The notes: generated by a model not told the origin, from the sequence alone. 64,000 nucleotides of DNA from Methylorubrum aminovorans (GCF_022179725.1 NZ_BPRC01000002.1:248001-312000), one strand, 5' to 3'; positions 55,167 to 63,519 are shown, counted from the first letter of the stretch. A program made the numbers and translations.

Positions 55167-55208
55167 TGCATTTCGCGACATGATTCCGGCACATCACGTC
55201 GAAATGCA
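55167..55208. promoter_or_regulatory. Inverted repeat across the glxA-like start
   Basis: TGCATTTCG (55167-55175) and CGAAATGCA (55200-55208): perfect 9-bp arms, 24 nt apart, so centres are about 33 bp (three turns) apart. It lies in the mgdA/glxA divergent region and spans the ATG at 55180. It is a good candidate operator for the adjacent AraC-type regulator. Confidence 0.5.
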
Positions 55209-56199
55209 TGAGGCACACGAACCGACCGGCCGGACGCGCTCCGGGCGCAGGGCGCCGCGGGCCGTCACACCCGCCCCGCGCACGGTCGGCTTCGTGCTGG
55301 TGCCGGACTTTCCGCTGATGGCCTACACCGCGGCGGTCGAACCGCTGCGCGCGGCCAACACGCTGTCGGGCTGCGAGCTCTATCGCTGGTGGCACGCCGC
55401 ACCCGGTGGCGGCGTGGTGCAGGCCTCGAACGGACTCGGCATCCTCACCGACGTCACCGTGGGCGCGAGCGCGCACGCCGACCGCATCTTCGTCTGCGCC
55501 GGCGGCAATCCGGCCGAATTCGACGATCCCGCCCTGTTCGCGTGGCTGCGCGGGCTCGCCCGGCACGGGGCGACGCTCGGCGGCATCTCCGGCGGCCCGT
55601 ATCTGCTCGCCCGCGCCGGCCTGCTCGCCGGGCGCCGCTGCACGCTGCACTGGGAACACGTGCCGGCCTTCGAGGAGCGTTATCCCGAGATCGACGTGGT
55701 CCGCTCGCTGTTCGAAATCCAGGGCGATCGCATCACCTGCTCCGGCGGCATCGCGGCGCTGGATCTGATGCTCGACCTGATCGGGCGCGACCACGGTGCC
55801 GGGCTCGCGGCGGGCGTCAGCGACTGGTTCCTGCACAACCAGATCCGCGAGGGCCTCAGCCCGCAGCGGATGGACCTGCGCCAGCGCTTCGGCGTGCGCG
55901 ACCCGCGCCTGCTGCGGGTGCTCGCGGCGATGGAGGCGAACCTCGAGGCGCCGCTGCCGCGCGAGGCCCTGGCGGATCTCGCCCACGTCTCCGTGCGTCA
56001 GTTGGAGCGGCTGTTTCGCGACCGTCTCGGGCGGGGCCTCCACCGCCATTACCTGCACCTTCGCCTCGACCGGGCGCACCAGCTCGGCCGCGAGAGCGCG
56101 CTGAGCCGCGCCGAGATCGCCACCGCGACGGGTTTTGCCAGCGCCGACGAGCTGTCGCGGGCCGAGCGGCGACGGCACCGCCAGGAAGCGGAGGGTTGA
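55180..56199 (+). CDS. GlxA-family AraC-type transcriptional regulator
   Basis: 339 residues. N-terminal DJ-1/PfpI (GATase1-like) domain: VGFVLVPDFPLMAYTAAVEP, GLGILTDVTVGASAHADRI, GGISGGPYLLARAGLLAG. C-terminal AraC HTH: LADLAHVSVRQLERLFRDRL and SRAEIATATGFASADELSRA. Relatives control amine or betaine catabolism. Divergent from mgdABCD and upstream of mgsABC-gmaS, so a pathway regulator is likely. The first 35 residues are unconserved; ATG 55204 is an alternative start. Confidence 0.9.
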   Translation: MIPAHHVEMHEAHEPTGRTRSGRRAPRAVTPAPRTVGFVLVPDFPLMAYTAAVEPLRAANTLSGCELYRWWHAAPGGGVVQASNGLGILTDVTVGASAHADRIFVCAGGNPAEFDDPALFAWLRGLARHGATLGGISGGPYLLARAGLLAGRRCTLHWEHVPAFEERYPEIDVVRSLFEIQGDRITCSGGIAALDLMLDLIGRDHGAGLAAGVSDWFLHNQIREGLSPQRMDLRQRFGVRDPRLLRVLAAMEANLEAPLPREALADLAHVSVRQLERLFRDRLGRGLHRHYLHLRLDRAHQLGRESALSRAEIATATGFASADELSRAERRRHRQEAEG

Positions 56200-56228
56200 G
56201 ACCGAGGCCAGCGCTTGTCCTTCCCTCC

Positions 56229-56331
56229 CTTCATCATCGCGAGCGTCAGCGAAGCGATTCGGCGGCACGACCTCCCGGGAAAATGCGGCGCCCCGGATCG
56301 CTTCGGCCTTGCCTCGCGATGACGGAAGGGG
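56229..56331. repeat. Palindromic intergenic repeat, type B copy 3
   Basis: About 103 nt, between the regulator and mgsA: TCATCGCGAGCG and GCGAAGCGAT on the left, GGATCGCTTCG and CTCGCGATGA on the right. Same core as the copies at 32154 and 49091. Confidence 0.8.
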
Positions 56332-56395
56332 AGGATCGAAGCTGCCCAGGCCCAAGCCCCTTCGTTTCATGAGAGGAAATTTTCGTGCTTGAAAG

Positions 56396-56424
56396 TTGAC
56401 GTCGTCGCACCACCGTGCGATCAC
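56396..56424 (+). promoter_or_regulatory. Dyad upstream of mgsA
   Basis: TCGCAC-CACC-GTGCGA at 56405-56420 sits just after a TTGACG hexamer (56396-56401), 39 nt before the mgsA start. The hexamer could be a -35 box; no convincing -10 follows. A candidate promoter/operator only. Confidence 0.35.
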
Positions 56425-56458
56425 TTTCCCAAGTGAACGAACGGACGGGGCGACGCCG

Positions 56459-57391
56459 ATGTGCGGTATTGTCGGACTATTCCTCAAGAATCCGAAGCTT
56501 GAACCGCAGCTCGGCGCGATGCTCTCCAAGATGTTGGAGACGATGACCGATCGCGGCCCCGACAGTGCGGGCTTCGCGGTGTACGGCTCGGACGGCGTCT
56601 CGGATACGGGCAGCGTGAAGCTGACCCTGCGCGGTCCCGGCGCCTCGGCCCTGCGCGAAGCTGTCTCGAAGATGGAAGGTGCGCTGTCTCTCTCCGCTGA
56701 GACGACCGAGCGCGACACCCACTCCGTCCTGTCCGTCCCGGCGGAGCGCGAGACGGAGATCCGCGCTTGGCTCAAGGCCAACGCGCCGGGCATCGACGTG
56801 GTGAGCGCGGGTCGGCGCATGGAGATCTACAAGGAGGTCGGCCTGCCGGCGTCCGTCGCCGAGCGTTTCACCTTGGAGAAGATGTCCGGCACCCACGGCA
56901 TCGGACACACCCGCATGGCCACAGAGAGCGCGGTGACGACGAACGGTGCCCACCCGTTCTCGACCGGCACCGACGAGTGCCTCGTCCATAACGGTTCGCT
57001 GTCGAACCACAACGACCTGCGCCGCCGCCTCCGGCACGAGGGCCTGAGCTTCGTCACACAGAACGACACCGAGGTCGCCGCCGGCTACCTGAGCTGGCGC
57101 ATGCGCGAGGGCGCGTCCCTGAAGCAGGCGCTGGAATCGAGCCTGACCGATCTCGACGGCTTCTTCACCTTCGTGGTCGGCACCGAGACGGGCTTCGCCG
57201 TGGTGCGCGACCCCATCGCCTGCAAACCCGCCGTGATGGCCGAGACCGACGACTACGTCGCCTTCGGCTCCGAGTACCGGGCGTTGGTCGGCCTGCCCGG
57301 CATCGACACCGCCCGCGTGTTCGAGCCCGAGCCGGCCAAGGTCTACGCGTGGGAGCGCAGCAGCCGCCACGCCTCCGGGGAGCGCCAGTGA
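56459..57391 (+). CDS. mgsA: N-methylglutamate synthase subunit A (class II amidotransferase)
   Basis: 310 residues. Begins MCGIVGLFL with nucleophile Cys2 after Met removal; TDRGPDSAGFAVYG and GIGHTRMATES-NGAHPF mark the Ntn glutaminase domain. In glutamate-synthase-like enzymes this domain releases ammonia from an amide; here the presumed substrate is gamma-glutamylmethylamide, releasing methylamine. An upstream frame to 56396 is ignored because Cys must follow the start. The stop overlaps the mgsB start by 1 nt (TGATG). Confidence 0.93.
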   Translation: MCGIVGLFLKNPKLEPQLGAMLSKMLETMTDRGPDSAGFAVYGSDGVSDTGSVKLTLRGPGASALREAVSKMEGALSLSAETTERDTHSVLSVPAERETEIRAWLKANAPGIDVVSAGRRMEIYKEVGLPASVAERFTLEKMSGTHGIGHTRMATESAVTTNGAHPFSTGTDECLVHNGSLSNHNDLRRRLRHEGLSFVTQNDTEVAAGYLSWRMREGASLKQALESSLTDLDGFFTFVVGTETGFAVVRDPIACKPAVMAETDDYVAFGSEYRALVGLPGIDTARVFEPEPAKVYAWERSSRHASGERQ

Positions 57392-58080
57392 TGCCGAGCT
57401 TCGACCTGCGATCCGCGCCCCTGCGCGAGCTGAACCGGGCGCTCCACGCCCTGCGGCCCGACACCAACGAGACCCACTGGACCGTCACCGGTCCGGACGG
57501 GCGCCACGCCATCGCCGCCGGGCTCGACGCCCCCGTCAGCGTCGAGATCGAGGGCAATGTCGGCTATTACTGCGCCGGCATGAACAAGCTCGCGACCGTT
57601 CTCGTCAACGGCAATGCGGGCGTCGGGGTGGCCGAGAACATGATCTCCGGCCTCGTCCACGTGCGGGGCGATGCCAGCCAGTCGGCCGGCGCCACGGCGC
57701 ATGGCGGCATGCTCATCATCGACGGCAATGCCGGCGCGCGCTGCGGCATCTCGATGAAGGGCGTCGACATCGTCGTGAAGGGCTCGATCGGCCACATGTC
57801 GGCCTTCATGGCTCAGGCCGGTACGCTCACCGTGCTGGGGGATGCCGGCGAGGCGTTGGGCGATTCGCTCTACGAGGCCAAGCTCTACGTGCGCGGCTCG
57901 GTCAAAAGCCTCGGCGCCGACTGCGTCGAGAAAGAGATGCGCGACGAGCACCTCAAGGAGCTCGCCGACAAGCTCGCCGCCGCCGGCCTCGCAGGCGAGG
58001 TGAACCCGAGCGAGTTCCGTCGCTACGGCTCGGCCCGCACCCTCTACCACTTCCACGTCGACAACGCCGGAGCCTACTGA
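57391..58080 (+). CDS. mgsB: N-methylglutamate synthase subunit B (GXGXG domain)
   Basis: 229 residues. Right-handed beta-helix of the glutamate-synthase GXGXG type: VEIEGNVGYYCAGM, VLVNGNAGVGVAENMISG, LIIDGNAGARCGISM and VVKGSIGHMSAFMAQAG at regular spacing. It is a structural subunit between MgsA and MgsC. ATG 57391 follows GGGGAG; the stop overlaps the mgsC ATG by 1 nt. Confidence 0.94.
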   Translation: MPSFDLRSAPLRELNRALHALRPDTNETHWTVTGPDGRHAIAAGLDAPVSVEIEGNVGYYCAGMNKLATVLVNGNAGVGVAENMISGLVHVRGDASQSAGATAHGGMLIIDGNAGARCGISMKGVDIVVKGSIGHMSAFMAQAGTLTVLGDAGEALGDSLYEAKLYVRGSVKSLGADCVEKEMRDEHLKELADKLAAAGLAGEVNPSEFRRYGSARTLYHFHVDNAGAY

Positions 58081-59426
58081 TGACCGATCATCGCCAGCCT
58101 CCGCGCACCAAGCCGCGCCTGTCGGCGACCTTCACCCCCGACGTGATGTCCGAGATCCGCCGCGCGGCGGCGACCGGCATCTACGACATCCGCGGCGCCG
58201 GCGCGAAGCGCGCCCTGCCGCATTTCGACGACCTCCTGTTCCTCGGCGCCTCGATCAGCCGCTACCCGCTGGAAGGCTACCGCGAGCGCTGCGGCACCGA
58301 GGTGGTGCTGGGCGCGCGCTTCGCCTCGAAGCCGATCCACCTGAAGACGCCGGTCACCATCGCCGGCATGAGCTTCGGCTCGCTCTCGGCCAACGCCAAG
58401 GAAGCGCTCGGGCGCGGCGCCACCATCGCCGGCACCTCCACCACCACGGGCGACGGCGGCATGACGCCGGAGGAGCGCGGCCACTCCAAGACCCTGGTCT
58501 ACCAGTACCTGCCGTCGCGCTACGGCATGAACCCGGACGACCTGCGCAAGGCCGACGCCATCGAGGTGGTGATCGGCCAGGGCGCCAAGCCCGGCGGCGG
58601 CGGCATGCTGCTCGGCCAGAAGATCACCGAGCGCGTCGCCGGCATGCGCTGCCTGCCGCCCGGCGTCGATCAGCGCTCCGCCTGCCGCCACCCGGACTGG
58701 ACCGGGCCCGACGACCTCGCGATCAAGATCGAGGAGCTGCGCGAGATCACCGATTGGGAGAAGCCGATCTACGTCAAGGTCGGCGCCTCGCGCCCCTACT
58801 ACGACACCGCGCTCGCCGCGAAGTCCGGCGCCGACGTGGTGGTGCTCGACGGCATGCAGGGCGGCACCGCCGCGACCCAGGACGTGTTCATCGAGCATGT
58901 CGGCATCCCGACGCTCGCCGCGATCCGCCCCGCCGTTCAGGCGCTTCAAGATCTGGGGCTCCACCGCAAGGTGCAGCTCGTGGTCTCCGGCGGCATCCGC
59001 TCCGGCGCGGACGTCGCCAAAGTGCTGGCGCTCGGCGCCGACGCGGTCGCCATCGGCACCGCCGCCCTGATTGCGCTCGGCGACAACGATCCGCGCTGGC
59101 AGGCGGAGTACGAGGCGCTCGGGACCACGGCCGGCGCCTACGACGACTGGCACGAGGGCAAGGACCCCGCCGGCATCACCACGCAGGATCCGGAACTGGC
59201 CAAGCGGCTCGATCCGGAGCTCGCCGGCCGCCGGCTCGCCAACTACCTCGCGGTGATGACGCTGGAGGCCCAGACCATCGCGCGGGCCTGCGGCAAGAGC
59301 CACCTGCACAACCTCGAACCCGAGGATCTGGTGGCGCTCACCATCGAGGCCGCGGCGATGGCGCAGGTGCCGCTCGCCGGGACCGGCTGGATTCCGGGCA
59401 AGAACCCGACGGCGTCCGGCATGTGA
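58080..59426 (+). CDS. mgsC: N-methylglutamate synthase subunit C (FMN/FeS synthase)
   Basis: 448 residues, GltB-like synthase domain: KTPVTIAGMSFGSLSANAKE, GAKPGGGGMLLGQKI, VKVGASRPYYDTALAAKSGA, VVLDGMQGGTAATQDVF and GGIRSGADVAKVLALGADAV (FMN and 2-oxoglutarate sites). It reductively condenses methylamine with 2-oxoglutarate to N-methylglutamate. Translationally coupled to mgsB. A terminator-like hairpin follows before gmaS. Confidence 0.94.
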   Translation: MTDHRQPPRTKPRLSATFTPDVMSEIRRAAATGIYDIRGAGAKRALPHFDDLLFLGASISRYPLEGYRERCGTEVVLGARFASKPIHLKTPVTIAGMSFGSLSANAKEALGRGATIAGTSTTTGDGGMTPEERGHSKTLVYQYLPSRYGMNPDDLRKADAIEVVIGQGAKPGGGGMLLGQKITERVAGMRCLPPGVDQRSACRHPDWTGPDDLAIKIEELREITDWEKPIYVKVGASRPYYDTALAAKSGADVVVLDGMQGGTAATQDVFIEHVGIPTLAAIRPAVQALQDLGLHRKVQLVVSGGIRSGADVAKVLALGADAVAIGTAALIALGDNDPRWQAEYEALGTTAGAYDDWHEGKDPAGITTQDPELAKRLDPELAGRRLANYLAVMTLEAQTIARACGKSHLHNLEPEDLVALTIEAAAMAQVPLAGTGWIPGKNPTASGM

Positions 59427-59431
59427 TCTGC

Positions 59432-59476
59432 GAGGGCCGCTCCCGAGGCTTCGAGGGCGGCCCTCTTTCTTTTGTG
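59432..59476 (+). terminator. Terminator or attenuator between mgsC and gmaS
   Basis: Perfect 9-bp stem GAGGGCCGC (59432-59440) / GCGGCCCTC (59457-59465) followed by TTTCTTTT. It starts 5 nt after the mgsC stop and ends about 40 nt before gmaS, so it probably lowers gmaS transcription relative to mgsABC or ends the transcript. Confidence 0.75.
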
Positions 59477-59515
59477 GCGATGGGGCCGAACCACCAAGCC
59501 GGGAGGATTCTTGCA

Positions 59516-60814
59516 ATGACGCACGAACTCGAAGCCGCCGCCCGGGAACGCGGCATCAAGTATTTCCTCGTCTCCTACACCGACCTGTTCGGCACCCAGC
59601 GCGCCAAGCTGGTGCCGGCCGCCGCGATCGCCAGCACCTGCCGCAACGGCGCGGGGTTTGCCGGCTTCGCCACTTGGCTCGACATGAGCCCGGCCGATGC
59701 CGACCTCCTGGCGATGCCCGATCCGGAAGGGCTGATCCAACTGCCCTGGAAGCCGGAAGTCGGCTGGCTGCCCGCCGACCTCGTCATGAACGGCAAGGCG
59801 GTCGAGCAGGGCCCGCGCAACATCCTCAAGCGACTGATCAAGGAAGCGGCCCGCGAGGGGCTGCAGATGAAGAGCGGCGTCGAGTGCGAGTTCTTCCTGA
59901 TCACGCCCTGCGGCTCGGAGCCCGCCGACACCGCCGACAAGCAGACCAAGCCCTGCTACGACCAATCCGCCCTGATGCGCCGCTACGAGGTGATCACCGA
60001 AATCTGCGACGCGATGCTGAGCCTCGGCTGGAAGCCCTACCAGAACGACCACGAGGACGCGAACGGCCAGTTCGAGATGAACTGGGACTACGACGACGCG
60101 CTCGTGACCGCCGACCGGCACGCCTTCTTCAAGTACATGACCCGCTCGATCGCCGAGAAGCACGGCTTCCGCGCGACCTTCATGCCGAAACCCTTCATGG
60201 ACCTGACGGGCTCGGGCTGCCACGCCCACGTCTCGCTCTGGCGCGATGGCCAGAACGTCTTCTCCGACCGCTCGGACGAGATCGGCCTGTCGCAGATCGG
60301 CTACCACTTCATCGGCGGCCTGATCCACTCGGCCGACGCGCTCGCCGCGCTCACCAACCCGTGCGTGAATTCCTACAAGCGCATCAACGCACCGCGCACC
60401 ACCTCCGGCGCGACCTGGGCGCCCAACACCGTGACCTATACGGGCAACAACCGCACCCACATGATCCGCATTCCCGATGGCGGGCGCTTCGAGTTCCGCC
60501 TCGCCGATGGTGCGGCCAACCCCTACCTGCTCCAGGCCGGCATCCTCGCCGCCGGCCTCGACGGCATCCGTCAGCAACGCGATCCGGGCCAGCGCCTCGA
60601 CATCAACATGTACACCGACGGCCACACGGTCGAGGGCGTGAAGCGCCTGCCGCTCAACCTGCTCGACGCGCTTCGCGCGCTGGAGGCGAGCCCGGTCCTC
60701 AACGAGGCGCTCGGCGCCTTCGTGCCGAGCTACCTCAAGCTCAAGCGCACGGAATGGGACGATTACTGCCGCCATCTGACGCAATGGGAGCGCGACACCA
60801 CGCTCGATTGCTGA
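59516..60814 (+). CDS. gmaS: Gamma-glutamylmethylamide synthetase
   Basis: 432 residues of the glutamine-synthetase family. Motifs: KYFLVSYTDLFGTQRAKLVP, GVECEFFLITP (metal glutamates), FEMNWDYDDALVTADRH, KPFMDLTGSGCHAHVSLW and NSYKRINAPRTTSGATWAPN (ATP/Glu site). It ligates methylamine to glutamate with ATP, the entry step of the pathway. ATG 59516 has GGGAGGA 8 nt upstream. The close homologue GlnA cannot be excluded by sequence alone, but linkage to mgs and mgd genes settles the call. Confidence 0.95.
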   Translation: MTHELEAAARERGIKYFLVSYTDLFGTQRAKLVPAAAIASTCRNGAGFAGFATWLDMSPADADLLAMPDPEGLIQLPWKPEVGWLPADLVMNGKAVEQGPRNILKRLIKEAAREGLQMKSGVECEFFLITPCGSEPADTADKQTKPCYDQSALMRRYEVITEICDAMLSLGWKPYQNDHEDANGQFEMNWDYDDALVTADRHAFFKYMTRSIAEKHGFRATFMPKPFMDLTGSGCHAHVSLWRDGQNVFSDRSDEIGLSQIGYHFIGGLIHSADALAALTNPCVNSYKRINAPRTTSGATWAPNTVTYTGNNRTHMIRIPDGGRFEFRLADGAANPYLLQAGILAAGLDGIRQQRDPGQRLDINMYTDGHTVEGVKRLPLNLLDALRALEASPVLNEALGAFVPSYLKLKRTEWDDYCRHLTQWERDTTLDC

Positions 60815-60998
60815 GCGGTTCGCTGGCATCCGCCCAATCGTTTGGGTGGGTGCCATCCCCGCGCCCCGCGCACGGCGCATGGGTGACCGGACAAGTGCCT
60901 CGGACGCAGAGCGGAAGCCGTTGCCCTGTCCGGCTCGGCCGGCTTATCGATCTCTCCCGCGCCGGCTCCGGCGGAGCGAGAGAAGGACCCGATCACCG

Positions 60999-61508
60999 AT
61001 GACGTGGCTCGGACGCCTCCTCCTTTCCGTCATCGCCCTGATCCTGGCGATTCCGGCCGGCGCGCTGACCCTCGGCGCCGGAGTGCTCCTCGATCCGACC
61101 TTCCGCGATGCGCTGGGCCAACTTGGCCTCGTCGGACTCTTCTCCGGCCTGTCGGATCTCGCGCAGGGCCTTCCGCCGGACATGGCGGTGATGGCCGTGA
61201 TCCTCCTCGCCCAGGCGCTCGGCCTCCTGCTGATCCTGCCGCCGACGCTGGTTGCGCTCGTGGGCGAGACGCTCGGTCTGCGCTCCCCATTCTGGTACGG
61301 TGGCGCGGCAGGACTACTCACGGCGCTCCTGCCCTGGCTTGCCCGCGGCGGCCCCCCGCCGGCCGCCGGCGCGGCGGCAGCGGGCGCGGAGACACGCCTC
61401 GCCGCGATCCTTCTCGTGACGGGCATCGCCTCCGGCCTCGTCTACTGGCTGATCGCCGGCCGCAGCGCCGGCGCACGGATGACGCGACCCGGCGCAGGTG
61501 CATTTTAG
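60999..61508 (+). CDS. Four-helix membrane protein, unknown
   Basis: 169 residues from ATG 60999, preceded by AGAAGGA. Four hydrophobic segments (about residues 5-32, 60-92, 96-113 and 133-155) separated by short loops, one proline/alanine-rich. No family is recognised. It lies between gmaS and the tRNA-Gly gene; no functional link is evident. Confidence 0.65.
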   Translation: MTWLGRLLLSVIALILAIPAGALTLGAGVLLDPTFRDALGQLGLVGLFSGLSDLAQGLPPDMAVMAVILLAQALGLLLILPPTLVALVGETLGLRSPFWYGGAAGLLTALLPWLARGGPPPAAGAAAAGAETRLAAILLVTGIASGLVYWLIAGRSAGARMTRPGAGAF

Positions 61509-61542
61509 GGGTGGACAGGCGCCCGCCATCGCTTATGAAAAT

Positions 61543-61583
61543 GGAGTGCTTTCGAAGCCTTGCCGCTCGAAAAGCACGCTCCG
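61543..61583. repeat. Inverted repeat upstream of tRNA-Gly
   Basis: GGAGTGCTTTCGA on the left and TCGAAAAGCACGCTCC on the right pair imperfectly (one base plus a CG insertion) with an 11-nt loop, 35-75 nt before the tRNA gene. It may end the upstream gene; it lacks a U tract. Confidence 0.5.
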
Positions 61584-61620
61584 GCTCGAGGGCAGGTCAC
61601 TGCGCCGAGCGCGGCCGGAT

Positions 61621-61695
61621 GCGGGCGTAGTTCAGTGGTAGAACGTCAGCTTCCCAAGCTGAATGTCGTCGGTTCGATCCCGATCGCCCGCTCCA
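61621..61695 (+). tRNA. tRNA-Gly (anticodon CCC)
   Basis: A complete cloverleaf. Acceptor GCGGGCG pairs with CGCCCGC (61685-61691), D arm GTTC/GAAC, anticodon stem TCAGC/GCTGA with loop TTCCCAA, T arm GTCGG/CCGAT with TTCGATC, discriminator T and encoded CCA (61693-61695). The anticodon CCC reads GGG glycine codons. Its 3' end adjoins an integrase gene, so it is the probable attachment site. Confidence 0.97.
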
Positions 61696-61782
61696 CCTAA
61701 TCTGCTGAAGCGTCAGCCTTTTCAATGCCCTATCGCTGACCTCGCGTTCCCCATGTTCCCCACCGCGTTCCCTATGGTCTGT

Positions 61783-63006
61783 TCAGGCGCCGTTCTTCAC
61801 GCCTCGACTGGCGATACGAAGCGCCGCCACCTTGCGTGATTTGCCGACTGCGCCGCGCGAGTAGCGCGCCGTGGTCGAAGCTTGTGTGTGAGCTGCGGCG
61901 GCCCGGGTATCGTCGAGATCGGCGCCCGCATCCTCGGCTTCCGTGATGGCCCCAGCCCGCGCGTCCATGTTCCAGACTGCATCCGGAATGCCGGCCGCAC
62001 GTGCCACGACCCGCCACTCGCGACCGAAGGCGTCTCCGGCGTAGGGCCGGCCAGCCTTTTCATCGACAATCAGAGGCCCGACCCTGCGCTCGACTGGGAT
62101 CTGCGCGGCGACCGCCTGGACATGCGGACAGAGCGTCAGATCGTGCGCCGCGATAGCGCCCGTCTTCGACGTCACTTTTCGCGTGATACCGTCGAGCACC
62201 ACATCGGCCCACGTCAGGCCACCCACCCAGCAATGGCCGTTGAGGACGATGCCGGTGGCGGCGTCGCCAGCCGGGATCGGCTCCCACTCCCCGATCACGT
62301 CCTTCTGCCGAAGCGCCGTGTCGAGCTGGAGGGCCGTAGCAAGAGCCAGCGACAGCCGATCCATCTCGGTGGCCATCGAAATGAAGGCCTCGACATGGGC
62401 AAGATCGAGCGTGACGCGCCGCCGGGCCGGCTGCGGAAACCGCACCTCGGTTAGGATCGCCTTCACCCTGGCGCAGCATGCCAACTCGGCCGACACGCCA
62501 TAAGAGACCATTTCCCGGAGCTTCTTCATGATGCCCCAGGCACGGCGCACTCGCTCGGGTCCGCCGGGCGACTTCGGCCGCTTGGCCGCGTTGTACCAGC
62601 GCCAAAAGTCCTCCAGCTTCAGGGCATCCAGTGCCCGGTCACCGAAAGCCTTTTCGATGATACGGAGGACGTGAACGTCCTTCTCACGCGTCGTGTGCTT
62701 GATCCGGCGGAACGGGCTCGCCTCGTCAACCTGATAGCGCCGCGAGAGGCCGCGAATTGTGCCGTCGAAGCAGTTCTTTTCGCGCCCACGTCCGGAGGAC
62801 CACTCCAGCATCTCGGCTTGCAGGCGCATGCACGTCGCCGTGATGAGCGCGTACTGTGCCGGATCGTCGAGGCCGTAGGGCAGCCGCACGATCTCCGGGC
62901 GGTAGCCGGCCTTCACGAGGTCGGTGCGAGCGACCCAGTAGCCGACATCGGGGCCATTCTTGCGCTTGCGGCGCTTCAGGCCAGGTGCGTTGAGTTCAGA
63001 GGACAT
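61783..63006 (-). CDS. int: Tyrosine recombinase (site-specific integrase)
   Basis: 407 residues. N-terminal SAM-like core-binding region (about residues 100-200, DVHVLRIIEKAFGDRALDAL) and C-terminal catalytic domain: first Arg in LDTALRQKDVIGEW, Lys in TSKTGA, Arg in WNMDARAGAITEAE (the usual His of HxxR is Asp), then HTQASTTARYSRG with His and nucleophile Tyr. It faces the tRNA-Gly gene, 87 nt away, the classic arrangement of tRNA-integrated islands. Overlaps the upstream small gene by 11 nt. Confidence 0.9.
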   Translation of the reverse strand: MSSELNAPGLKRRKRKNGPDVGYWVARTDLVKAGYRPEIVRLPYGLDDPAQYALITATCMRLQAEMLEWSSGRGREKNCFDGTIRGLSRRYQVDEASPFRRIKHTTREKDVHVLRIIEKAFGDRALDALKLEDFWRWYNAAKRPKSPGGPERVRRAWGIMKKLREMVSYGVSAELACCARVKAILTEVRFPQPARRRVTLDLAHVEAFISMATEMDRLSLALATALQLDTALRQKDVIGEWEPIPAGDAATGIVLNGHCWVGGLTWADVVLDGITRKVTSKTGAIAAHDLTLCPHVQAVAAQIPVERRVGPLIVDEKAGRPYAGDAFGREWRVVARAAGIPDAVWNMDARAGAITEAEDAGADLDDTRAAAAHTQASTTARYSRGAVGKSRKVAALRIASRGVKNGA

Positions 63007-63250
63007 CGAGGTTCTCCTGTCCGTCGAGGCAGGAGACCTCGACGTGGGAGAGACCGTAGCGCCGACTCCAGTAACCCAGCACAGCCGGCCAGTAGCGGGC
63101 GCCCATCAACGGATCGATGCGCGGGAGCCCGTCACGCTCCAGTACGATTGCCTTCGCCATCCAGTCTGTCGGATCTTGGCTGAGACGGCGGGCGATCTCT
63201 GCCTCCGAGGGGAACAGCCCTTGGTCGCGATAGGGAGGACGGCGCGCCAT
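62996..63250 (-). CDS. Excisionase-like small DNA-binding protein
   Basis: 84 residues. PSEAEIARRLSQDPTDWMAK reads like a winged-HTH of the excisionase/AlpA type, followed by LERDGLPRIDPLMGARYWP. The overlap with int (11 nt) and the order xis-int support a directionality factor. Family assignment is by pattern and context, not a strong motif. Confidence 0.6.
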   Translation of the reverse strand: MARRPPYRDQGLFPSEAEIARRLSQDPTDWMAKAIVLERDGLPRIDPLMGARYWPAVLGYWSRRYGLSHVEVSCLDGQENLDVL

Positions 63251-63261
63251 TGTTCACGCGG

Positions 63262-63408
63262 GAGGTCATGAACCGGAAGCGGGCTCTGACGCTCGATATG
63301 ATCCGGGGCATTAGCGCGGCCTGGAAGCTTCCTTTCGAAGCGCTGGCGGCTCCGTACACCGTGACGCGCGCGCCGCGTTCGTCGGGGCGACGGCAAGCGG
63401 TAGCTTAA
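63262..63408 (+). pseudogene. 5'-truncated HigA-type antitoxin
   Basis: A short frame (ATG 63268 to TAA 63408, 46 residues) encodes MNRKRALTLDMIRGISAAWK then LPFEALAAPY, matching the C-terminal end of XRE antitoxins of the HigA type (EVLNRKRxLTLxMIRxLxxxxxIPADVLIxPY). Homology begins two or three residues before the ATG (RE-V) and then stops, so the HTH is lost. A terminator follows. It starts 12-18 nt from the divergent excisionase-like gene, suggesting a deletion or integration junction. No toxin partner is visible. Confidence 0.6.
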
Positions 63409-63417
63409 TCTCTGCCG

Positions 63418-63452
63418 CGCCCGACGGCGCTTATTCGTCGGGCGTGATTTCT
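63418..63452 (+). terminator. Terminator after the antitoxin remnant
   Basis: CGCCCGACG (63418-63426) pairs with CGTCGGGCG (63436-63444) over a 9-nt loop, followed by TGATTTCTT. It lies 10 nt after the TAA at 63408. Confidence 0.75.
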
Positions 63453-63519
63453 TGCCACTCGACCAGGGCCGGCGCCGCAGCCTACGCAGAAGCGTAGCCA
63501 TTGGCCTCGATGTCCTGCC

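Noticed and set aside
53557..56820. Minus-strand open frame crossing mgdA, the regulator and mgsA
   Set aside because: It crosses several well-supported genes and an intergenic repeat; composition is typical of GC-rich shadow frames.
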